Shown piece after piece: positions 1 through 8,715 of a stretch of DNA of 64,000 nt. The translations under genes were made by a program, and so were the position numbers. The DNA comes from Janthinobacterium psychrotolerans (GTDB taxonomy: Bacteria; Pseudomonadota; Gammaproteobacteria; Burkholderiales; Burkholderiaceae_D): positions 186,001 through 250,000 of the forward strand of contig NZ_LOCQ01000058.1 of NCBI RefSeq assembly GCF_001677885.1. Reading direction: 5' to 3'. A model generated the notes under the pieces. That model searched no databases and was not told the DNA's origin. It worked only from the letters and a program-made list of their open reading frames with translations. The stretch's first letter is position 1. The number at the start of each line of letters is the position of its first letter.

Positions 1-25
1 CTCTGTCACCTGTGTCATCGCCTGC

Positions 26-3000
26 ATGTCCTTAGCCCTGAAAAAATCGCTCCCCAAGCCCGGCAACCGCTACGCGCTGCCCGCCCTGTATGGTTCATCC
101 GACGCCTATGCGCTGGCGCTGGCCGCTCTTGAACTGAAGTCGCGCGGCCAGATGCTGGCCGTGGTGGTGGCGCAGGCCAGCGACGGTCAGCGCCTGCTCG
201 ACGAGATCCCGTGGTTTGGCGGCCAGGAGCTGCGCTGCCATCTGCTGCCGGACTGGGAAACCCTGCCCTACGACGCGTTTTCGCCGCACCAGGACCTGGT
301 CTCCGAACGCCTGGCGACCCTGCACGAGATTCAAAATCGCCAGTGCGACGTGCTGATCGTGCCGGCCACCACGGCGCTGGTGCGCCTGGCGCCGCCGTCG
401 TTCCTGGCCGCCTACACCTTCTTTTTCAAGAAGGGCGAAACGCTCGATGAAGCGCGATTGAAATCGCAGCTGACCCTGGCCGGCTACAGCCATGTGTCGC
501 AGGTGATGTCGCCCGGCGAATACTCGGTGCGTGGCGGCCTGCTCGACCTTTTCCCGATGGGGTCCGCCCTGCCGTACCGGCTCGACCTGTTCGGCGACAC
601 CATCGAGACCATCCGCACCTTCGACGCCGACACGCAGCGCTCACTCTACCCTGTGCACGAAGTGCGGCTGCTGCCGGGGCGCGAATTCCCGATGGACGAG
701 GCGGCGCGCACCACCTTTCGCAGCCGCTGGCGCGAGCAGTTCGAAGGCGACCCGTCGCGCTCGGTGGTCTACAAGGACATCAGCAGCGGCATCGCCTCGG
801 CCGGCATCGAATACTACCTGCCGCTGTTTTTCGAGCAAACCGCCACCCTGTTCGACTACCTGCCGCCCGACGCCTCGCTGGCCCTGGTCGGCGAGATCGA
901 CGCGGCGATCGGCCGCTTCTGGACCGATACCCAGTCGCGCTACCGCTTCCTGAAGGCCGACCGCGAACGTCCGATTTTGCCGCCCGAGTCGCTGTTCCTC
1001 GGCGACGAGCAGTTCTTCGCGCTGGCCAAACCGTATGCGCGCCTGGCGATCGCCAAGTCGAACGATGCGCTGGCCTCCGAATTGTCGGCGCCGCTGCCCA
1101 ACATCGCCGTGAACCGCCGCGCCGACGATCCGCTGGCCAACCTGCGCAGCTTTTTGCTGCAGCCGGGCCGCAGGGTGATGGTCTGCGCCGAATCGAACGG
1201 CCGGCGCGAAACCTTGCAGCAGTACTTTGCCGAATACGACCTGCAGCTGACGCCCGTGGAGGGCAGCGACGGCTTCTTGCAGTCCGACGCCAAGCTGATG
1301 CTGGGCGTGGCGCCGCTGCATGCGGGCTTCGAGCTGTACACGGACGAAGGCAACCTGGCCTTCATCACCGAAACCGAGCTGTATGCGGGTTCGGGCCGGC
1401 GCGTCGGCAAGAAAAAACAGGAAGGCGTGACGCAGGTCGAGTCGATGGTGCGCGACCTGTCGGAGCTGAAGATCGGCGACCCGGTGGTCCACATCAACCA
1501 CGGCATCGGGCGCTACATGGGCCTGACCAGCATGGACCTGGGCGAAGGCGAAACCGAGTTCTTGCACCTCGAATACGCGAAAGACACCAAGCTGTATGTG
1601 CCGGTGTCGCAATTGCACGTGATCTCGCGCTATTCGGGCGCCTCGCCGGAAGACGCGCCGCTGCATTCGCTCGGCTCGGGCCAGTGGGAAAAGGCGAAAA
1701 AACGCGCTGCCGAACAGGTGCGCGACACGGCCGCCGAACTGCTCAACCTGTATGCGCGCCGCGCGCTGCGCCAGGGCCATGCCTTCGAGTATTCCTCGCA
1801 TGACTACGAGCGCTTTGCCGACAGCTTCGGCTTCGACGAAACGCCCGACCAGGCCGAAGCTATCCACAATGTGATCCGCGACATGACCTCGGGCAAACCG
1901 ATGGACCGCCTGGTGTGCGGCGACGTCGGTTTCGGCAAGACGGAAGTGGCGCTGCGCGCGGCATTCATCGCCGTGATGGGCGGCAAGCAGGTGGCGATCC
2001 TGGCGCCGACCACGCTGCTGGCCGAACAGCATGCGCAGACCTTTGCCGACCGCTTTGCCGACTGGCCGGTGCGCATTGCCGAACTGTCGCGTTTCCGTAG
2101 CGGCAAGGAGATCACGCAGGCCTTCAAGGGCATGGCCGACGGCACGCTGGACATCATTATCGGCACCCACAAACTGCTGTCCGATGACGTGAAGTTCACG
2201 CGCCTGGGCCTGGTCATCATCGACGAGGAACACCGGTTTGGCGTTCGCCAGAAGGAAGCGTTGAAAGCGCTGCGCGCCGAAGTCGATGTGCTGACCCTGA
2301 CCGCCACGCCGATCCCGCGCACCCTGGGCATGGCGCTGGAAGGCTTGCGCGACTTTTCCATCATCGCCACGGCGCCGCAAAAGCGCCTGGCCATCAAGAC
2401 GTTTGTCCGCAGCGAAGGCGAAGCGATCATCCGCGAAGCGTGTTTGCGCGAGCTGAAACGCGGCGGCCAGATCTACTTCCTGCACAACGAGGTCGAGACC
2501 ATCCAGAACCGACTGGCCATGCTGACCGAACTGCTGCCCGAGGCGCGCATCGCCGTGGCGCACGGCCAGATGCACGAGCGCGACCTGGAAAAAGTCATGC
2601 GCGACTTCGTGGCCCAGCGTTTTAACATTTTGCTGTGCACCACCATCATCGAGACCGGCATCGATGTGCCGACCGCGAACACCATCATCATGCACCGCGC
2701 CGACAAGTTCGGCCTGGCGCAGCTGCACCAGCTGCGCGGCAGGGTCGGCCGCTCGCACCACCAGGCCTACGCCTACCTGCTGGTGAATGACGTGCAGGGC
2801 CTGACCAAACTGGCGCAGCGCCGGCTGGACGCGATCCAGCAGATGGAAGAGCTGGGCAGCGGCTTTTACCTGGCCATGCACGACCTGGAAATTCGCGGCG
2901 CCGGCGAGGTGCTGGGCGAGAGCCAGTCGGGCGAGATGACGGAAATCGGCTTCCAGCTGTATTCGGACATGCTCAACGAAGCCGTGCGTTGCCTGAAAGC

Positions 3001-3469
3001 CGGCAAGGAGCCGGACCTGGCCGCGCCGCTGGCCTCGACCACCGAAATCAACCTGCATGTGCCGGCGCTGCTGCCTGCCGATTTTTGCGGCGACGTGCAC
3101 GAACGCCTGTCGATCTACAAGCGCCTGGCCAACTGCGCCACGCAGGACAAGATCGACGATATCCAGGAAGAGCTGATCGACCGCTTCGGCAAGCTGCCCG
3201 ACCCGGTGAAAGCGCTGATCGAAACGCACCGCCTGCGCATCGCGGCGAAAACCGTCGGCATCGTCAAGATCGACGTGCATGGCGAGGCGGCTACCCTGCA
3301 ATTCATGGCCCAGCCGCCGATCGATCCGATGCGCATCATCGAACTGATACAGAAGAACCGCCATATCAAGCTGCATGGCCAGGACAAGCTGAAGATCAGC
3401 GCCGCCATGCCGGACCTGGCGGCGCGCGTAACGCAAATCAAGACCACCATCAAGCAATTGACCGTTTAG
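26..3469 (+). CDS. mfd: Transcription-repair coupling factor Mfd
   Basis: DNA translocase that recognises RNA polymerase stalled at lesions, displaces it and recruits UvrA for nucleotide excision repair. At 1147 residues it has the full family length. Domain order is visible: a UvrB-homology N-terminus (about 1-350), a CarD-like RNA polymerase interaction domain near residues 480-505 (VVHINHGIGRYMGL), a RecG-like helicase core with Walker A GDVGFGKT near 632-639 and the DEEH box near 733, a TRG segment after the second RecA lobe, and a C-terminal UvrA-masking domain. The ATG lies only 25 bases from the window edge, so its promoter is not visible. serB follows after 19 bases on the same strand. 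Identification is secure. Confidence 0.97.
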   Translation: MSLALKKSLPKPGNRYALPALYGSSDAYALALAALELKSRGQMLAVVVAQASDGQRLLDEIPWFGGQELRCHLLPDWETLPYDAFSPHQDLVSERLATLHEIQNRQCDVLIVPATTALVRLAPPSFLAAYTFFFKKGETLDEARLKSQLTLAGYSHVSQVMSPGEYSVRGGLLDLFPMGSALPYRLDLFGDTIETIRTFDADTQRSLYPVHEVRLLPGREFPMDEAARTTFRSRWREQFEGDPSRSVVYKDISSGIASAGIEYYLPLFFEQTATLFDYLPPDASLALVGEIDAAIGRFWTDTQSRYRFLKADRERPILPPESLFLGDEQFFALAKPYARLAIAKSNDALASELSAPLPNIAVNRRADDPLANLRSFLLQPGRRVMVCAESNGRRETLQQYFAEYDLQLTPVEGSDGFLQSDAKLMLGVAPLHAGFELYTDEGNLAFITETELYAGSGRRVGKKKQEGVTQVESMVRDLSELKIGDPVVHINHGIGRYMGLTSMDLGEGETEFLHLEYAKDTKLYVPVSQLHVISRYSGASPEDAPLHSLGSGQWEKAKKRAAEQVRDTAAELLNLYARRALRQGHAFEYSSHDYERFADSFGFDETPDQAEAIHNVIRDMTSGKPMDRLVCGDVGFGKTEVALRAAFIAVMGGKQVAILAPTTLLAEQHAQTFADRFADWPVRIAELSRFRSGKEITQAFKGMADGTLDIIIGTHKLLSDDVKFTRLGLVIIDEEHRFGVRQKEALKALRAEVDVLTLTATPIPRTLGMALEGLRDFSIIATAPQKRLAIKTFVRSEGEAIIREACLRELKRGGQIYFLHNEVETIQNRLAMLTELLPEARIAVAHGQMHERDLEKVMRDFVAQRFNILLCTTIIETGIDVPTANTIIMHRADKFGLAQLHQLRGRVGRSHHQAYAYLLVNDVQGLTKLAQRRLDAIQQMEELGSGFYLAMHDLEIRGAGEVLGESQSGEMTEIGFQLYSDMLNEAVRCLKAGKEPDLAAPLASTTEINLHVPALLPADFCGDVHERLSIYKRLANCATQDKIDDIQEELIDRFGKLPDPVKALIETHRLRIAAKTVGIVKIDVHGEAATLQFMAQPPIDPMRIIELIQKNRHIKLHGQDKLKISAAMPDLAARVTQIKTTIKQLTV

Positions 3470-3488
3470 ACTTTTACCGCAGGCTACC

Positions 3489-4355
3489 ATGACCAATACC
3501 TCTTCCATGACCATGAATCTGATACTGCAAGGCGTCGATGGCGACCCGGCGCGCCTCGAGCGCATCGCCGCGCTGGCTGCGCCCACCAGCATCACGCGCC
3601 TGGGGCCGCATGCGCTGCGCTGCGAAAAAATCAGCTATTCGCAGGCCCTGCTGCCGACCATCGAGGTGGCGGCGCAGGCGGCGCAGCTGGACGCTACCTA
3701 TCTCATGGGCCGGCGCGCACTGAGCGAATTCAAGCTCGTCGCGATGGACATGGATTCGACCCTGATCACCATCGAGTGCATCGATGAAATCGCCGACATG
3801 CAGGGCTTGAAACCGCAGGTGGCGGCGATCACGGAAGCGGCCATGCGCGGCGAACTCGATTTTGCCGCCAGCCTGACGCAGCGCGTGGCGCTGCTCGAAG
3901 GGCTGGACGCCTCGGCGCTGCAGCGCGTCTACGACGAACGTTTGAAATTATCGCCGGGCGCCGAGAAAATGCTGGCGGCCGTGAAGGCGGCGGGCCTGAA
4001 AACCCTGCTGGTGTCGGGCGGCTTCACCTTCTTTACCGAGCGCCTGAAAGAGCGCCTGGGCCTGGACTACACGCACGCCAATGCGCTGGAAATCGTCGAC
4101 GGCAAGCTGACCGGCAAGGTCCTGGGCGGCATCGTCGACGCCGAAGAAAAACAGCGCACGGTCGAGCGCGTGTGCAAGGAACTGGGCATTTCGCCGTCCG
4201 AAGCGATCGTCATGGGCGACGGCGCCAACGACCTGAAAATGATGGGCATCGCCGGCCTGTCGGTGGCCTTCCGCGCCAAGCCCGTGGTGCGCGCCCAGGC
4301 CGACGTGGCGCTCAACTTCGTGGGCCTCGACGGCGTGCTGAACGTGCTGTCCTGA
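3489..4355 (+). CDS. serB: Phosphoserine phosphatase SerB
   Basis: HAD-superfamily phosphatase that catalyses the last step of L-serine synthesis, O-phosphoserine to serine, in the cytoplasm. The catalytic motif I DMDST is at residues 87-91, motif II lies in LLVSGGFT, and motif III/IV GDGANDLKMM is near the C-terminus. The 288 residues match the shorter proteobacterial forms with a reduced ACT-like N-terminus. Start: ATG at 3489, 19 bases after the mfd stop; a second in-frame ATG seven codons on (MTMNLIL) could also be used. It converges with the mechanosensitive channel gene, the two stop codons being one base apart. Confidence 0.96.
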   Translation: MTNTSSMTMNLILQGVDGDPARLERIAALAAPTSITRLGPHALRCEKISYSQALLPTIEVAAQAAQLDATYLMGRRALSEFKLVAMDMDSTLITIECIDEIADMQGLKPQVAAITEAAMRGELDFAASLTQRVALLEGLDASALQRVYDERLKLSPGAEKMLAAVKAAGLKTLLVSGGFTFFTERLKERLGLDYTHANALEIVDGKLTGKVLGGIVDAEEKQRTVERVCKELGISPSEAIVMGDGANDLKMMGIAGLSVAFRAKPVVRAQADVALNFVGLDGVLNVLS

Positions 4356-4356
4356 A

Positions 4357-5805
4357 CTAGCTGCGGGCGAGCCTGAAGAACTCGCGGATACGCTCGAGCA
4401 TGCCCGGCGACTGCGGCGCACCGGCCGGCAATCCCGCCGGGCGCAGCAAGGCATCTTCGTTGACACTGCGGCGCTGCTCGATCAGTGCGGCGATACGCTC
4501 GACCAGCTTCGGATTGCGCTCGAAAATACCGGCCATGGTGTGCTTGGCGACCTCCAGCGTCACGCTGGCCGTGCGCGCCCGTACATGGGCCGAACGCGGC
4601 GCGCCCGTAAACAGCGACATCTCGCCGAAGCAGTCGCCGGGCCACAGCCGCGCCACCTCCAGCGGGCCGTGCGGACCGTCGATGACCACCTCGAAACTGC
4701 CCTCCAGCACCACGAACATGGTCTCCCCAGGGTCGCCGGCGTTCAGCAGCGCCTGTCCTGGGCCAGTGCGCACCGTCACCGTCTCGGCCGCGATCACGGC
4801 CAGTTCCTGCGGCGACAGCGCCGACAGATAGCGCGCGCCGGCCAGCACACCGGCGCGCGCCTCGGGCCGCGCCAGGTGATGCCGTTCCGGGCCATCCTGG
4901 CGGCGCCATTCCACCTGTTGGCTGCTGGCCAGCGGCACGCCGGCGGCGCGCAGGAATTGCGCGCCGTACTGCAGTGCCACGTGGCTGTGGGTGCCGGGCG
5001 ACCGGGCGCCCACCTCGACGAAATACACCATGCGGTACGTGGCCAGGCCGTCCTTCAGGGCCGCCAGCTGCGTGTAGGGTGCGCTGCCAGCGGACAGCAG
5101 GCCGTCCTGCACGGCGCGCGCCAGGGCATTGTCGAGGATGGCCAGGATGCGCGCCGTGTCATGGCCGGCATCGAGTTCCAGCAAGCACTCGTATTTGGAC
5201 AGTGGACCCGGGCGCGAGCGGTTGGTCACCATCACGCCGGCAAATTCGCCGTTCGGTATCAGCACCAGATTGTCGGCGCGGTCGGCCAGCACCACGGTGC
5301 GCCAGGCGAAATCGACGACCTTGCCCGACATGTCGCGGCCCCGGTATTGCAGGTCGACCCAGTCGCCGACGCTGATCGAGGCGTCCAGGTGCAGCGCGAT
5401 GCCGGAAAACACGTCGGCCACCAGGCCGCGCAGGCCGAAGCCGAGGATCAGGCCGATCACCCCGGACGCGCCCAGCATGGCCGTCATCGACAGGCCGAAC
5501 ACCTGGTTCAATATGCCGCAGAAAAACAGCGCGTAGATCAGGAAGGTGACGATCTGCAGCGCCAGCCGCGGCACCCGCATGTCCAGGGTGCGCCCGCGCG
5601 CGGCCAGCGCCCAGATCAGCTGGTCCAGCAGCATGGCCAGCAGCAGCAATTGCAGCAGCGGGATGCCGTCGCCGGCCAGCAGCCCGGCCGCCTCGCGACC
5701 GTCCGCCAGCCAGCCGAATGGCCCGCCCAATACTTCCAGCGATGCGAAAGCCAGCAAGATGCCGGCCACGGCCAGCAATGCACTCCTCGTCCAATACCTG
5801 TTCAT
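4357..5805 (-). CDS. MscS-family mechanosensitive channel with C-terminal cyclic-nucleotide-binding domain
   Basis: 482-residue inner-membrane protein. The N-terminal third has several hydrophobic helices (about residues 8-30, 45-70, 85-105), followed by the MscS pore/beta domain (GLILGFGLRGLVADVFSG, then GDWVDLQYRGRDMSGKVVDF). Residues about 340-450 form a cNMP-binding domain with a phosphate-binding-cassette-like motif, FGEMSLFTGAPRSAHVRA. Similar MscS-cNMP channels are known in bacteria; which nucleotide binds here, or whether any does, cannot be told from sequence. The gene is monocistronic as seen, convergent with serB and divergent from the nucleotidyltransferase-like gene at 5972. Confidence 0.9.
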   Translation of the reverse strand: MNRYWTRSALLAVAGILLAFASLEVLGGPFGWLADGREAAGLLAGDGIPLLQLLLLAMLLDQLIWALAARGRTLDMRVPRLALQIVTFLIYALFFCGILNQVFGLSMTAMLGASGVIGLILGFGLRGLVADVFSGIALHLDASISVGDWVDLQYRGRDMSGKVVDFAWRTVVLADRADNLVLIPNGEFAGVMVTNRSRPGPLSKYECLLELDAGHDTARILAILDNALARAVQDGLLSAGSAPYTQLAALKDGLATYRMVYFVEVGARSPGTHSHVALQYGAQFLRAAGVPLASSQQVEWRRQDGPERHHLARPEARAGVLAGARYLSALSPQELAVIAAETVTVRTGPGQALLNAGDPGETMFVVLEGSFEVVIDGPHGPLEVARLWPGDCFGEMSLFTGAPRSAHVRARTASVTLEVAKHTMAGIFERNPKLVERIAALIEQRRSVNEDALLRPAGLPAGAPQSPGMLERIREFFRLARS

Positions 5806-5971
5806 GATGCCCCGTTGTTCAAATCGATGGCATCACTGCCCCAGTGTTCATCATAGCGTCCGATTGTGACGCCGGCATGACAAGCGCTTGCCACGCGCGC
5901 GCCGGGCGCGATATTTTTGCTATATTGCAAATAAGTGAACACCTTGCTTGCCAACCCTGAAAGAAGACGCG

Positions 5972-6700
5972 ATGCAGCCACCCTTGCCCACCGAGATCGA
6001 ACGCCACCTGGCGCTGTTTGTCGGCGCCGCGCAAAACGCCTTCGGCGCGGACCTGACAGCGGCCGTGCTGTTCGGTTCCGCCGCCGACGGCCAGCTGCGC
6101 GCCACGTCCGACGTCAACCTGCTGCTGTTGCTGCGGCGCTTTACACCGCAGTCGGCCGATGTACTGCGCGCGCCCTTGCGCCTGGCGCACGCCGCCGTCG
6201 AGCTGCAGGTGATGTTTTTGCTGGAAGACGAACTGGCGCCGGCGGCCGACGCCTTTGCCGTCAAATTCGCCGACATCATCGCGCGTCACAGGATACTGTT
6301 CGGCAGCGATCCCTTCGCCAGCCTGCACACCAGCCGCGAGGCGGTGCTGCGGCGATTGCGCCAGGTGCTGCTGAACCAGCAATTGCGCATGCGCGAGCGC
6401 TATCTGTTATTGAGCCTGAACGAGGAACAGCTGGCAGGCGCGATTGCCGACGCGGCCGGGCCACTGCGTTCGGCGGCCGCCTCGCTGGCGCAGCTGGACG
6501 GACAGCCTGCCCTGCCGGGCAAGCAGGCGCTCGAAGCGTTTGTCGACCGGCTCGGCGAGCCTGCCCTGCACACGGCCTTGCACAGCATGTCGGTGGCGCG
6601 CGAAACAGCGCGCCTGGCGCCCGGCCTGGCCCTGCCCACCTTTACTGGCCTGATGACGATCACGCAACACCTGCGCAAGCACGCGGAGCAGCTGCGGTGA
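5972..6700 (+). CDS. Nucleotidyltransferase-like protein with a degenerate metal motif
   Basis: 242 residues from ATG 5972 (purine-rich GAAAGAAGA just upstream; an alternative TTG start lies at 5948). The N-terminus carries the minimal-nucleotidyltransferase signature GSAADG followed by SDVNLLL. In active family members the second motif is D-x-D; here the second acidic residue is Asn, so adenylyl-transfer chemistry may be lost or altered. The remainder is helical without a recognisable domain. The stop overlaps the GTG start of the next gene (GTGA), which ties it to the TIGR04222-like/DUF692 cassette. Function is unknown; a regulatory or substrate-binding role in that cassette is an inference. 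Confidence 0.8.
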   Translation: MQPPLPTEIERHLALFVGAAQNAFGADLTAAVLFGSAADGQLRATSDVNLLLLLRRFTPQSADVLRAPLRLAHAAVELQVMFLLEDELAPAADAFAVKFADIIARHRILFGSDPFASLHTSREAVLRRLRQVLLNQQLRMRERYLLLSLNEEQLAGAIADAAGPLRSAAASLAQLDGQPALPGKQALEAFVDRLGEPALHTALHSMSVARETARLAPGLALPTFTGLMTITQHLRKHAEQLR

Positions 6701-7626
6701 CCGGCCCCAATCCGTTTTACTGGACCGGCCCCTGGTTCCTGGCCGCCTACCTGGTGTTCGGGCTGCTGGTGTACTACGGCGTGCGCGAGCTGCTGATCCG
6801 CCGGGAGCTGCGCAATCCGCATGCGCAACTGAGCCTGGCGGACGATCCCTATCTGGTGGCCTTCTTGCGCGGCGGCGCGCTCGAAGCCGTGAAGGTAGCC
6901 GCCATCGTGCTGGTCGACCGCGGCCTGCTGCGCGCCGACGGTCCGCTGCTGGAAACGAGCAGCGCCGACAGTCTGCGCTACGCCACGCGCGACATCGAAC
7001 GCGACGTGCTGCGGCTTTACCTGGGCCGCCAGGGCCACAGCCGTGAGCTGGCGGTGCAGGCAGAGGCCTTCCCTTCCTGTAACGACTATCGGCAAACCCT
7101 GACGGACCATGAACTGCTGGTCGGCCCGCCGCTCCTGCGCCGGCGCGAAAAGCTCACCTGGGTCGTGCATTACCTGCTGCTGACGGTGGCGCTGGTCAAG
7201 GCCATCATCGCCATCAGCCACCAGCACTACAACCTGCTGTTCCTGGCGATCCTGACGGCGGCGTTTTTGCTCAAGCTGCGCCGCTTGCGCACGCAGGCGA
7301 CCAGCTGGAGCGCGCAGCGGCTGCTGACAGATTTGCGCATGCTGTTCGGCCGCCTGAACATGCGTTCGGCGCGCCTGGCGCCCGGCACCAGCACGGCCGA
7401 CATGGCGCTGCTGGCGGCCATTTTTGGCGTGGCCGCCCTGCCGCTGTCGGTGTATGCCTATGTGGGCGAGATGTACCCCGCGCCCAGGCCGCTCAACAAC
7501 TCGGGCGGCGACAGTTCCTCGGGCGGCTCCGGCGATGCTTCGTCCGGCGGCGATGGCGGTGGCTCGTCTTGCGGAGGGGGCGGCAGCGGCTGCGGTGGTT
7601 GCGGTGGTGGCGGCTGTGGAAGTTAA
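6697..7626 (+). CDS. TIGR04222-like membrane protein with a Gly/Ser/Cys-rich tail
   Basis: 309 residues from a GTG at 6697 that overlaps the upstream stop. A transmembrane helix near residues 8-28 is followed by a conserved cytosolic segment (NPHAQLSLADDPYLVAFLRGG) and two to three further hydrophobic helices (about 155-195 and 235-260). The last ~40 residues are almost only Gly, Ser and Asp, with four Cys at the very end (SSCGGGG, SGCGGCG and GCGS). From memory this is the architecture of the TIGR04222 family, often found beside DUF692 genes. The tail resembles a modifiable RiPP-like core attached to a membrane protein. It overlaps the next gene by 11 bases. Confidence 0.85.
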   Translation: MTGPNPFYWTGPWFLAAYLVFGLLVYYGVRELLIRRELRNPHAQLSLADDPYLVAFLRGGALEAVKVAAIVLVDRGLLRADGPLLETSSADSLRYATRDIERDVLRLYLGRQGHSRELAVQAEAFPSCNDYRQTLTDHELLVGPPLLRRREKLTWVVHYLLLTVALVKAIIAISHQHYNLLFLAILTAAFLLKLRRLRTQATSWSAQRLLTDLRMLFGRLNMRSARLAPGTSTADMALLAAIFGVAALPLSVYAYVGEMYPAPRPLNNSGGDSSSGGSGDASSGGDGGGSSCGGGGSGCGGCGGGGCGS

Positions 7627-8461
7627 GAGGGACCGCGTCGGCCTGGGCTGGCGCGGCGAGCTGGCGGCCGGCATCCTGTCCAGCCTGGCGCACATCGATG
7701 TGCTGGAAGTGATTGCCGACGATTATTACCGCGCCGGCCGTGGCGACATCGACGCCCTGCGCAGCCTGGCGCGCCAGGTGCCGCTCACCCTGCACGGCGT
7801 CGGCATGGGACTGGCGTCAACCATTCCCGCCGAGCCGCGCCGGCTGCAGGCGATGGCGCGCCTGATGAACGCCGTGCAAGCCGAATCGTGGTCCGAGCAC
7901 CTGAGCTTCGTGCGCGCCGGCGGCGTCGAGATCGGCCACCTGGCCGCGCCGCCGCGCACGCCGGCCAGCGTGGCCGGCGCCGTGGCCAATATCGCGCTGG
8001 CCACGCGCATCGTCGGCAGCGCGCCGCTGATGGAAAATATCGCCACCCTGGTCAACCCGCCGGCCAGCACCATGGACGAGGCGCAATGGCTGGCGCATAT
8101 CATCGACGGCGCGCAGGTGCCGCTGCTGCTCGACCTGCACAATCTGTATGCGAACGCCGTCAACAGCGGCCTGGATCCGCAGGCAATGCTGCTGCGCCTG
8201 CCCTTGGCCAGGGTCGGCGCCGTGCACTTGAGTGGCGGCCACTGGGTGGACGAACCTGGCGGCGCGGGCCGGCGCCTGCTGGACGACCATCTGCACGATG
8301 TGCCGCCGGAGGTCTTCGATCTATTGACCTCGCTGGCGCGCCAGGCGCCGCAGCCGCTGACGGTGATCGTTGAACGCGACGGCAATTACCCGTCGTTCGG
8401 GCATGTGCTGGGCCAGCTGGCGCTGGCGCGCGCCGCCTTGCGCGCAGGAAGATCCGCATGA
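7616..8461 (+). CDS. DUF692 family protein (multinuclear non-heme iron oxidase-like)
   Basis: 281 residues, TIM-barrel DUF692/MNIO family, which includes the peptide-modifying enzymes MbnB, ChrH and the HvfB/BufB group; these install modifications on Cys using an iron cluster and O2. The expected metal ligands are visible: LHGVGMGLAS (His), SWSEHLSF (Glu/His), LMENIA (Glu), LLDLHNLYANA (Asp/His/Asn), AVHLSGGHW (His) and VIVERDGN (Glu). The likely start is GTG 7616, inside the 3' end of the preceding gene; no ATG suits the conserved N-terminus GLGWRGEL. Its stop overlaps the next ATG (ATGA). The adjacent Cys-rich tail is the natural substrate candidate, which is inference. Confidence 0.9.
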   Translation: MEVKRDRVGLGWRGELAAGILSSLAHIDVLEVIADDYYRAGRGDIDALRSLARQVPLTLHGVGMGLASTIPAEPRRLQAMARLMNAVQAESWSEHLSFVRAGGVEIGHLAAPPRTPASVAGAVANIALATRIVGSAPLMENIATLVNPPASTMDEAQWLAHIIDGAQVPLLLDLHNLYANAVNSGLDPQAMLLRLPLARVGAVHLSGGHWVDEPGGAGRRLLDDHLHDVPPEVFDLLTSLARQAPQPLTVIVERDGNYPSFGHVLGQLALARAALRAGRSA

Positions 8462-8715
8462 GCTCTCCCGCCCTCGAAGCCTACCTGGCGGTGCTCTACA
8501 CCGACGAGGCCAAACGCCACGCCTTTTTGCAGGCGCCGCGCGCCGAAGCGCTGTTGCATGGCTTGTCCCAGGACGAAGCGGACGCCATGGCGGCGATTGA
8601 CCGCATCGGCCTGCGGATGGCGGCCGCCAGCTTCAGTCACAAGCGCGCCGCCCATGCCGGCCATGCCAGACCACGGCCAGGCTGGTGGCGCCGCTGGATG
8701 GAACGCTGGCGCTGA
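8458..8715 (+). CDS. Small hypothetical protein, probable partner in the DUF692 cassette
   Basis: 85 residues, translationally coupled to the DUF692 gene by ATGA. Residues 4-60 are predicted helical (LEAYLAVLYTDEAKRHAFL, then LSQDEADAMAAIDRIGL); the C-terminus is strongly basic and Trp-rich (GWWRRWMERWR). I do not recognise a named domain. MNIO enzymes commonly work with a partner protein encoded next door that binds the precursor, so this is a candidate for that role by position only. It is convergent with the serine hydrolase gene, whose stop lies at the next base. Confidence 0.75.
   Translation: MSSPALEAYLAVLYTDEAKRHAFLQAPRAEALLHGLSQDEADAMAAIDRIGLRMAAASFSHKRAAHAGHARPRPGWWRRWMERWR

Noticed and set aside
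641-3595. 984-codon open frame antisense to mfd, and many other long antisense frames under conserved genes.
   Set aside because: They mirror GC-rich codon bias of the sense gene, have low-complexity Arg/His/Gln-rich translations and no ribosome site or domain.
5935-7626. A 563-codon frame that would fuse sequence antiparallel in frame to the nucleotidyltransferase-like gene with the TIGR04222-like gene.
   Set aside because: The first 250 codons are an Arg/Ala-rich shadow of the nucleotidyltransferase-like gene; the GTG at 6697 overlapping its stop is the sensible start.
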